Made by a program: the position numbers and the translations under genes. Below the pieces are notes generated by a model. It was not told the origin of the DNA, searched no databases, and saw only the letters and a list, made by a program, of their open reading frames with translations. A stretch of DNA of 64,000 nucleotides from Lysobacter capsici (lineage in GTDB: Bacteria; Pseudomonadota; Gammaproteobacteria; Xanthomonadales; Xanthomonadaceae). Below, in pieces: positions 1 to 6,983 of this stretch (the stretch's first letter is position 1; the number at the start of each line of letters is the position of its first letter). The stretch is taken from contig NZ_CP076103.1 in the NCBI RefSeq assembly GCF_018732085.1, positions 434,001 through 498,000 of the forward strand. The letters are read 5' to 3'.

Positions 1-963
1 TACCTGCCCAAGCTGCAGTCGATGGAAGAGGCGGCGCTGTGGAACGAGGTGCTCGAGCACGTCGAGACCGAACTGGGCCTGGAGCCCGGGCAGATGAAGG
101 TCACCGTGCTGATCGAGACCTTGCCGGCCGTGTTCGAGATGGACGAAATCCTGCACGCGCTGCGCAGCCGCATCGCCGGCCTCAACTGCGGCCGCTGGGA
201 CTACGTGTTCTCGTACATCAAGACCTTCCGCGCGCACCGCGACAAGGTCCTGCCCGAACGCGGCCAGGTGACCATGACCCAGCCGTTCCTGCGCGCCTAC
301 TCGGAACTGCTGATCCAGACCTGCCACAAGCGCGGCGCGCATGCGATGGGCGGCATGGCCGCGCAGATCCCGATCAGCGGCGACGAAGCCGCCAACGAGG
401 CCGCGCTGGCCAAGGTCCGCGCCGACAAGTTGCGCGAAGTCACCGCCGGCCACGACGGCACCTGGGTCGCGCATCCGGCGCTGATCCCGCTGGCGATGCG
501 CATCTTCGACGAACGCATGCCGACCCCGCACCAGCAGCACGTGCTGCGCGAGGACGTGCTGATCATCCGCGACGATCTGATCAAGCCCTCGTTCGGCACC
601 GTCACCCGCGCCGGTTTCGAGGGCAACGTCGAAGTCTGCGTGCGCTATCTCGCCGCGTGGCTGGAAGGCAATGGCTGCGTGCCGATCCACTGGCTGATGG
701 AAGACGCCGCCACCGCCGAGATCGCGCGCACCCAGCTGTGGCAGTGGCTGCACGCGCCGTCGCTGTTCCTCGACGACGGCACGCCGGTGGATTTCGCCCT
801 GCTCGAACGCGCGCTGATCGGCCTGCCTAGCAAGCTCGCCGGCGACGCGAAGTTGCCGGGCAGCGGAAAGCTCGATGAAGCCATCGCCATGCTCGACGAG
901 CTGACCCATTCCCCGACGCTGGCCGAGTTCCTGACCCTCCCGGCCTACGAACGCATCGACTGA
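1..963 (+). CDS. aceB: Malate synthase A, C-terminal part (5' end outside window)
   Basis: This enzyme condenses glyoxylate with acetyl-CoA to malate in the glyoxylate shunt. The reading frame is open from the first base, so the true start lies upstream. About 320 residues of the usual ~530 are present, including the family signature GLNCGRWDYVFSYIKTFR and the C-terminal helical part with MEDAATAEIAR. It ends in TGA at 961-963. The isocitrate lyase gene follows 151 bp later on the same strand, the usual aceBA arrangement, with a palindromic repeat between them. The call is secure; only the N-terminus is unseen. Confidence 0.96.
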   Translation, partial: YLPKLQSMEEAALWNEVLEHVETELGLEPGQMKVTVLIETLPAVFEMDEILHALRSRIAGLNCGRWDYVFSYIKTFRAHRDKVLPERGQVTMTQPFLRAYSELLIQTCHKRGAHAMGGMAAQIPISGDEAANEAALAKVRADKLREVTAGHDGTWVAHPALIPLAMRIFDERMPTPHQQHVLREDVLIIRDDLIKPSFGTVTRAGFEGNVEVCVRYLAAWLEGNGCVPIHWLMEDAATAEIARTQLWQWLHAPSLFLDDGTPVDFALLERALIGLPSKLAGDAKLPGSGKLDEAIAMLDELTHSPTLAEFLTLPAYERID

Positions 964-969
964 CTACCT

Positions 970-1053
970 GTAGGAGCGGCGCAAGCCGCGACCGCGACAT
1001 CGCACATACGCGGCAAGCGTGGTTTCGCGGTCGCGGCTCGCGCCGCTCCTACA
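970..1053. repeat. REP-like inverted repeat between aceB and aceA
   Basis: Two inverted arms beginning GTAGGAGCGGCGCAAGC and ending GCTCGCGCCGCTCCTAC flank a short loop. The same element recurs at 2569-2666, 30020-30115 and 46549-46633, and a variant forms the tandem array at 39705-40290. It would form a long RNA hairpin between the two glyoxylate genes and could dampen read-through; that role is inferred. Confidence 0.85.
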
Positions 1054-1114
1054 GTCGGAAACGATCCATACGACATCCCACGTCACAACGACCCAAACGC
1101 AAGGAATCGAAGTC

Positions 1115-2416
1115 ATGAGCCACACGCTGCCGACCGCCGATCAACTCCGCCAGGATTGGGCCAGCAACCCGCGCTGGGACGGCATCACCCGTCCGTACTC
1201 GGCCGAAGACGTGGTGCGCCTGCGCGGCACGGTGCCGGTCGAACACACCATCGCCAAGCTCGGCGCCAACAAGCTGTGGGCTTCGCTGCACACGGAAGAC
1301 TTCGTCAACGCGCTCGGCGCGCTGACCGGCAACCAGGCCATGCAGCAGGTCAAGGCCGGCCTGAAGGCGATCTATCTGTCGGGCTGGCAGGTCGCGGCCG
1401 ACGCCAACATCGCCGGCGAGATGTACCCCGACCAGTCGCTGTACCCGGCCAACTCGGTGCCGCAGGTCGTGCGCCGCATCAACAACACCCTGCTGCGCGC
1501 CGATCAGATCCAGTGCGCCGAAGGCACCGGCGACATCGACTTCCTGCAGCCGATCGTGGCCGACGCCGAAGCCGGTTTCGGCGGCGTGCTCAACGCCTTC
1601 GAACTGATGAAGGGCATGATCGAGGCCGGCGCCTCGGGCGTGCATTTCGAAGACCAGCTCGCTTCGGTCAAGAAGTGCGGCCACATGGGCGGCAAGGTGC
1701 TGGTGCCGACCCGCGAAGCGGTCGAGAAGCTGGTCGCCGCGCGCCTGGCCGCCGATGTCATGGGCGTGCCGACCCTGATCGTCGCGCGCACCGACGCCGA
1801 AGCCGCCGACCTGTTGACCGCCGACATCGATCCGAACGATCAGCCCTTCACCACCGGCGAGCGCACCAACGAAGGTTTCTACAAGACCCGCAACGGCCTG
1901 GACCAGGCGATCAGCCGCGGCCTGGCCTACGCACCGTACGCCGATCTGGTGTGGTGCGAGACCGGCAAGCCGGACCTGGAATTCGCGCGCAAGTTCGCCG
2001 AGGCGATCCACGCCAAGTTCCCGGGCAAGCTGCTGGCCTACAACTGTTCGCCGAGCTTCAACTGGAAGAAGAACCTGGACGACGCGACCATCGCCAAGTT
2101 CCAGAAGGAAATCGCGACCTACGGCTACAAGTTCCAGTTCATCACCCTGGCCGGTTTCCACAGCCTCAACTACGGCATGTTCAACCTGGCGCACGGTTAC
2201 GCGCGCCGCCAGATGAGCGCGTTCGTGGAGTTGCAGGAGGCCGAGTTCGCGGCGGCGGAGAAGGGGTTCACCGCGGTCAAGCATCAGCGCGAGGTGGGTA
2301 CCGGGTATTTCGATGCGGTGACGCAGACGATCCAGGGTGGGCAGTCGTCGACGGTAGCGTTGAAGGGGTCGACGGAGGAGGAGCAGTTCCACGATTCGAA
2401 GAAGGCTGCGGCGTGA
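1115..2416 (+). CDS. aceA: Isocitrate lyase
   Basis: Isocitrate lyase splits isocitrate into succinate and glyoxylate, the first step of the glyoxylate shunt. The 433-residue protein has the usual length and carries the signature KKCGH at residues 186-190, with catalytic Cys188. Further family hallmarks are AEAGFGGVLNAFELMK near 151-166 and YNCSPSFNWKKN in the C-terminal half. The start MSHTLPTADQ is preferred over an upstream in-frame start at 1019 because the intervening codons run through the REP repeat and an AAGGAA-type ribosome site precedes 1115. It lies downstream of aceB and is probably co-regulated with it. Confidence 0.97.
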   Translation: MSHTLPTADQLRQDWASNPRWDGITRPYSAEDVVRLRGTVPVEHTIAKLGANKLWASLHTEDFVNALGALTGNQAMQQVKAGLKAIYLSGWQVAADANIAGEMYPDQSLYPANSVPQVVRRINNTLLRADQIQCAEGTGDIDFLQPIVADAEAGFGGVLNAFELMKGMIEAGASGVHFEDQLASVKKCGHMGGKVLVPTREAVEKLVAARLAADVMGVPTLIVARTDAEAADLLTADIDPNDQPFTTGERTNEGFYKTRNGLDQAISRGLAYAPYADLVWCETGKPDLEFARKFAEAIHAKFPGKLLAYNCSPSFNWKKNLDDATIAKFQKEIATYGYKFQFITLAGFHSLNYGMFNLAHGYARRQMSAFVELQEAEFAAAEKGFTAVKHQREVGTGYFDAVTQTIQGGQSSTVALKGSTEEEQFHDSKKAAA

Positions 2417-2449
2417 TTTGATTACGACGGTCTTCGAGGTTGGGTAAGG

Positions 2450-2475
2450 CGAAGGGCTCCGCGAGGGGCCCTTCG
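2450..2475 (+). terminator. Hairpin downstream of aceA
   Basis: CGAAGGGCTCC and GGGGCCCTTCG form a GC-rich stem about 35 bp after the aceA stop. The T-tract is poor (GTTGCTTG), so intrinsic termination is only likely, not certain. Confidence 0.5.
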
Positions 2476-2568
2476 TTGCTTGAATGGTTTGAGGTTGCCT
2501 GGCCTGTCATTTTCAATCGATGCTCTGATTTCTGATCTCGGAGTTTCGAGGTGGCGACATCGCAGCCC

Positions 2569-2666
2569 TGTAGGAGCGGCGCAAGCCGCGACCGCGGGAA
2601 TGCAGCTACGACGAACGTTGCATCGTTGCCGTATTGGCGCGGTCGCGGCTTGCGCCGCTCCTACAG
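2569..2666. repeat. REP-like inverted repeat
   Basis: Another GTAGGAGCGGCGCAAGC ... GCTTGCGCCGCTCCTAC inverted pair, with a loop of about 40 bp. Same family as 970-1053. Confidence 0.85.
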
Positions 2667-2706
2667 GTAGGCCATGCGGGCTTACGCTTGAAGCCGCGCA
2701 GTTCAT

Positions 2707-3229
2707 CCAGCGCTGCGAGGCCGCTAACTCACGAGAACAAAAGCACACCCGGAGGGCGGCGCACATGGATGTGCGCCGTGCGCCACCGAGACAGGATGTC
2801 TCGTGTGGCGCATGCCCGCGTCGGCATCGATCGTGCGGCTCTTGATTCGAAACAGGAACGCCTTTTTCTTTGGTGACTTTCTTTTGTGGCTCTGGACAAA
2901 AGAAAGTTACCCGCCGCTTTAGTGGCGGAAGCTTTTGATCCTGCTTGCAGCTCCTAAAAGGCTTTAAAGCTCTAGAGCTTTTGAAGCCTAAGGCAAGATC
3001 AACAGCTTTCGTCCGCAAGCGGCCGAGTTACTTTCTTTTGTCAAAAGCGACAAAAGAAAGGTAACCAAAGAAAAACGCTTTTCTTTGAATCAAGGGCCCG
3101 CAAGTGCGGAGCAGACGCAGGCACGCGCCACACGGGACATCCATGTCCCGGTGGCGCGCGACGCGCATCCTGCGCGCCGCCCTCCGGGTGTGCTTTTGTT
3201 CTCGCGAGTTACAGGCTTCGCAGCGCTGG
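2707..3229. repeat. Long composite inverted repeat (~520 bp)
   Basis: The left arm (from CCAGCGCTGCGAGG at 2707 to about 2905) reads almost identically as the reverse complement of the right arm (about 3025 to CAGCGCTGG at 3229). Each arm holds the same order of submotifs: ACAAAAGCACACCCGGAGGG, a small GC palindrome, GACATGGATGTC-like dyads and an AAAGAAAGT/ACTTTCTTT block. The central ~115 bp has further small hairpins. A shorter relative lies at 29674-29979. No transposase is present, so it resembles a non-autonomous palindromic element; short frames across it look spurious. Confidence 0.75.
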
Positions 3230-3262
3230 AAGCGTTGACTGGGGTGGAGGGCGAGCCAAGCT

Positions 3263-3316
<54 letters not shown>

Positions 3317-3365
3317 ATCCCCCGCGCTGGAGTGCACCAACTACTTCGGAATTCGCGAGGCGCTT

Positions 3366-3386
3366 GCCCCCTTTGTCAAAGGGGGC
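3366..3386. repeat. Short palindrome
   Basis: GCCCCCTTTGTCAAAGGGGGC is a near-perfect 21 bp palindrome in the gap between the inverted repeat and the S9 peptidase gene. It resembles short REP elements. Confidence 0.6.
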
Positions 3387-3415
3387 AGTGAGGGACGCGA
3401 CAGGGACTAGGCTTC

Positions 3416-3488
3416 GTGCAGACGTGCAGACGTGCAGACGTGCAGACGCGCTCCCGCGCTCCCGCGCTCCTGCGCTCCTGCGCTCCCG
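3416..3488. repeat. Two adjoining 8-mer tandem repeats
   Basis: Four copies of GTGCAGAC (3416-3447) pass directly into about five degenerate copies of GCGCTCCC/GCGCTCCT (3448-3488). Both have period 8. They lie just beyond the 3' end of the S9 peptidase gene. Confidence 0.85.
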
Positions 3489-3544
3489 TGTATGCGGGCA
3501 TGCGTCTTCATCCGCGCACGCGCCCCACAGTCGCGCGCATAAAC

Positions 3545-5593
3545 CTACTTCTTCACTTCCTGCCGATGCGCCTTCAACGCATCCGCCAACCCCTTCACCC
3601 CATCCGCCCCCGCCGGCACCGTGATGCTGGACCCCTTGAAATCCGCCCCGATCGCCTGCGCCCGCCCACCCAGGCACTGCGACAAAAACCCCTCGGCCAC
3701 CGCGTTAAACGCCATCGCATTCTCCGGCCGGGCGAAGCCGTGCCCCTCGTCGGGGAACAACACATAGGTCACCGGGATCTTCTTGGCCTGCATCGCTTCG
3801 ACGATCTGGTCGCTCTCGGCCTGGTTCACCCGCGGGTCGTTCGCGCCCTGGCCGATCAACAACGGCTTGCGGATCTGGTCGACCCGGGTGATCGGCGAAC
3901 GCTCGGCCAGCAGCTTGCGGCCCGCGGGCGTGCGCGGGTCGCCCATGCGCCGGGTGAACTGCTCGAAGAGGCTGGCCCAGTACGGCGGGATCGTCTTGAG
4001 CAGGGTCTCCAGGTTGGACGGGCCGACGATGTCGACGCCGCACTTGAAGGTGTCCGGGGTGAAGGTCATGCCGACCAGGGTGGCGTAGCCGCCGTAGCTG
4101 CCGCCCATGATCGCGACCTGGTCGGGCGTGGTGATGCCTTGCTTGACCGCCCAGTCGACCGCGTCGATCAAGTCGTCGTGCATCTTGCCGGCCCATTCGC
4201 CGTCGGCGGCGTTGATGAAGTTCTTGCCGAAACCGGTCGAGCCGCGGTAGTTGACCTTGAGCGAGGCGTAGCCGCGGTTGGCCAGCCATTGCGCGGTGGC
4301 GTTGTAGCCGTACACGTCGCGCGCCCACGGCCCGCCATGCACGGTCAGGATCAGCGGCACGGGCCGCTGGATCGTGCCGTCGCGTTCGGCGCCGGCCGGC
4401 AGGGTCAGGTAGCTGACCAGGGTCTTGCCGTCGCGCGCGGGAATTTCCCGCGGCCACATCGGCACCAGCGCGGCGCCGTCCAGGGCCGGGCGCGACGAGA
4501 ACAGCTTGGTCAGCGTGCCGTTGCCGCCGCCGTCGTAGCGGTAGATGGTCGAGGGTTGTTCGGCCGAGCTGTAGTCGACGATCCAGGTCTTGTCGTCGAG
4601 GGTGCGCGAGGTGATGGCGTATTCGCCCTGGCCCAGTTTCGACTCCAGCCGAGCGAGTTCGGCCGCGATCGCCGGGTCCAGCGGCCGCCACTGACGGCGC
4701 AGGTAGTTCACCGAGACCGCCTGCGGCTCGTCGCTGAGCGGATCGGACAACAGCTCGCCGATGTCGGCGCGCGGGTCGTCCGACAGCAGGGTCTTGCTGC
4801 CGTCGCGGTCGATCGCGTACAGCGCCGAGGTGTCGCGGCCGCGCGAGTCGGTCGCGTACAGGGTCTTGCCGTCGTCGCTGTAGCCTTGGATCGCGGTGGT
4901 CTGGGTGTCTTCGAACCCGATCGTGTCGACCACCTTCCAGCCGGTGTCGCCGTCGGGCGCGAGCAGTTCGATGCCGCCGTCGTCGCGCGCGCGGCTGACC
5001 CGGCCGACCCGCAGGTCGCCGTCGGCGTAGTACGAGGCGATGCGTTCCTCGTTGCGATGCACCAGGGTGCGTTCGCCGCTGGCCAGGTCGACCCGGTACA
5101 GGTCGTGCCACTTGCCGTCGCGGTCGTTCATCGCGACCAGCACGCTGTCGCGATGGCGGTGCGCCAGCCGCACCAGGCTGGCGCGGGTCTTGGGGTACGG
5201 GGTCAGGTCGCGCGCCGGGCCGGGCCTGGACAGGTCGACCGCGTACAGATGGAAGTTCTCGTCGCCGCCTTGGTCGCGCAGGTACAGCAAGGTGCTGTCG
5301 CGGTAACTCCAGACGAACTGGCGGATGCCGCGTGCCTTGTCGTCGGTGACCGCGCGCGCCTTCGTCGGCTGGTCGATCGGCGCGATCCACACGTTCATTA
5401 CCCCGTCGAGCGGAGCGAGCCAGCCCAGGTAGCGGCCGTCCGGGCTGATCTGCGCGTTGATCCGATCGGGGTTGCCGAACAGCGCCGAGCGCGGGATCAG
5501 TTCGGCTTCGACCGACGGGCGCACGGCGAAGGCGGGGCTGCACAGGCCGGCGAGCAGGGCGGCGGCGACGGGCGCGAGGGTTCGTGACGACAT
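3545..5593 (-). CDS. Secreted S9 family (prolyl oligopeptidase-type) peptidase
   Basis: A 682-residue serine peptidase of the acylaminoacyl-peptidase/dipeptidyl-peptidase group. A Sec signal peptide (about residues 1-23, ending SPAFA) is followed by a beta-propeller-like region to about 410 and an alpha/beta-hydrolase domain. The catalytic triad is visible: Ser499 in GGSYGGY, Asp586 in GQGANDPRV and His618 in DEGHGF. The start at 5593 is chosen because it gives a clean signal peptide and has GGAG upstream; an upstream in-frame start at 5713 would bury that signal. It is transcribed alone, divergent from the GGDEF gene. Exact substrate cannot be told. Confidence 0.93.
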   Translation of the reverse strand: MSSRTLAPVAAALLAGLCSPAFAVRPSVEAELIPRSALFGNPDRINAQISPDGRYLGWLAPLDGVMNVWIAPIDQPTKARAVTDDKARGIRQFVWSYRDSTLLYLRDQGGDENFHLYAVDLSRPGPARDLTPYPKTRASLVRLAHRHRDSVLVAMNDRDGKWHDLYRVDLASGERTLVHRNEERIASYYADGDLRVGRVSRARDDGGIELLAPDGDTGWKVVDTIGFEDTQTTAIQGYSDDGKTLYATDSRGRDTSALYAIDRDGSKTLLSDDPRADIGELLSDPLSDEPQAVSVNYLRRQWRPLDPAIAAELARLESKLGQGEYAITSRTLDDKTWIVDYSSAEQPSTIYRYDGGGNGTLTKLFSSRPALDGAALVPMWPREIPARDGKTLVSYLTLPAGAERDGTIQRPVPLILTVHGGPWARDVYGYNATAQWLANRGYASLKVNYRGSTGFGKNFINAADGEWAGKMHDDLIDAVDWAVKQGITTPDQVAIMGGSYGGYATLVGMTFTPDTFKCGVDIVGPSNLETLLKTIPPYWASLFEQFTRRMGDPRTPAGRKLLAERSPITRVDQIRKPLLIGQGANDPRVNQAESDQIVEAMQAKKIPVTYVLFPDEGHGFARPENAMAFNAVAEGFLSQCLGGRAQAIGADFKGSSITVPAGADGVKGLADALKAHRQEVKK

Positions 5594-5910
5594 GACGGGC
5601 TCCAGTGACAGACGGGACGACGTGGCGGTACGGGACGATCGGATGGCGCGAAGCCGAGTATGAACAGCCCGTGCGCGGCGGCGGTAGAGGCCGCAGGACG
5701 GGGCGGCCGGCATGTCCTGGCATTCATCGCGCCGCGGTGCGGTCCGGCATCGATGTTGCGAAGGCGAAACGCACCTCGTCCCTGCACGCGGTAGCGCGTA
5801 CCATCGCCTCGCTGACTGGCCGTTTCAGCCCTCTTGCGGCGTTAGCAGTTCAGACCAGGTGCTATCCTGCTGGTAAGGCTCCACAGGACGTGGGGCGCGG
5901 GGAGATCGGG
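5594..5910. other. Divergent intergenic region
   Basis: This 317 bp stretch separates the S9 peptidase from the peptide cassette and must hold promoters for both directions. No convincing -35/-10 pair or operator was found. A good ribosome site (GGGGAG) lies just before 5911. Confidence 0.5.
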
Positions 5911-6960
5911 ATGAATCGCGACACGGCGGCGCCTTCGTTGGGCCGCGAGACCGACAATTCGACTGTGACCGCGGCGCCGACGGATGTGGCGATGGCGGTG
6001 CTTACCCCGGGCGAATTCGAACTGTTCGCCGAGATCGGACGGCCGCGTCGGATCGAAGCCGGCCAGGTGCTGTTCCGCCGCGGCGAACTGGGCACCACCA
6101 TGTTCGTGATCGCGCGCGGCGCGATCACCCTGGACTTCGGCGACGACCTGGTCACCAAGCGCCTGGGCGTACGCGAATTCTTCGGCGAGCTCGGCCTGCT
6201 GATTGGCGATCACGCGCGCAGCGCGGACGCGATCGCGGCCACCGACGGCCTGCTGGTGGAGCTGCGCCACGAGGAGTTCCAGCGGCTGGTCGATCGCGAC
6301 CCCTCGCTCGTTTCGTATTTCCTGCGCCGCGCGATCATGCGCGTGGTGCTCAACGAACAAAGCCTGATCCGGCGCCTGCGCCGTCGCAACCAGGATCTGG
6401 AAGCCGCGCTCGACAGCCTGTACGCGACCACCCATCAGCTCAACCAGACCGAAGAACTGATCCGCACCGACGACCTCACCGGCCTGTACAACCGCCGCGG
6501 CCTGACCTTGCACCTGCAGGACGCGCGCGCGGCCGGGATCGCCGAGACCATGGGCCTGGTGCTGATCGATTGCGACCGCTTCAAGCAGGTCAACGACGAT
6601 CACGGCCATCTGGCCGGCGACCGCGTGCTGCAGAGCGTGGCCAACATCCTGCGCTCGGTCGCCGGGCCCGAGGACATCGCCTGCCGTCTGGGCGGCGACG
6701 AGTTCTGTCTGTTGGTCGCCGCGCGCACCCGCCAGGACGTGATGCGCTTCGCCGACTTCATCGTTCACACCGTGCATGGCCTGCTGCTGATCCCGCAGTC
6801 GCCGCCGACCATCTGTCCGGTCAGCGTCGGCGCCTGCCTGGTCAGCGCCAAGCACGAGTGGAACGACTGGTACGCACACGCCGATACCGCGCTCTACCAG
6901 GCCAAGCGCCTGGGCGGCAATCGCGTGCATTGGCAGGACGCCGAACTGACGCCGGCGTGA
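5911..6960 (+). CDS. Cyclic-nucleotide-binding domain / GGDEF diguanylate cyclase
   Basis: A 349-residue cytoplasmic protein. Residues about 30-150 form a cNMP-binding (CRP-like) domain with a recognisable phosphate-binding cassette, FFGELGLLIGDHARSADA. A linker helix leads to a GGDEF domain with the intact motif GGDEF at 261-265, so it should make c-di-GMP. No RxxD inhibitory site lies just before the motif, suggesting weak product inhibition. The start at 5911 follows a strong GGGGAG site; the frame is open upstream but lacks such a site. The cyclase-like gene follows after 23 bp, so the two are probably one operon. It may respond to a nucleotide made or sensed by its neighbour; this is inference. 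Confidence 0.88.
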   Translation: MNRDTAAPSLGRETDNSTVTAAPTDVAMAVLTPGEFELFAEIGRPRRIEAGQVLFRRGELGTTMFVIARGAITLDFGDDLVTKRLGVREFFGELGLLIGDHARSADAIAATDGLLVELRHEEFQRLVDRDPSLVSYFLRRAIMRVVLNEQSLIRRLRRRNQDLEAALDSLYATTHQLNQTEELIRTDDLTGLYNRRGLTLHLQDARAAGIAETMGLVLIDCDRFKQVNDDHGHLAGDRVLQSVANILRSVAGPEDIACRLGGDEFCLLVAARTRQDVMRFADFIVHTVHGLLLIPQSPPTICPVSVGACLVSAKHEWNDWYAHADTALYQAKRLGGNRVHWQDAELTPA

Positions 6961-6983
6961 GTTCCGCCGACAAGGATGCCGCG

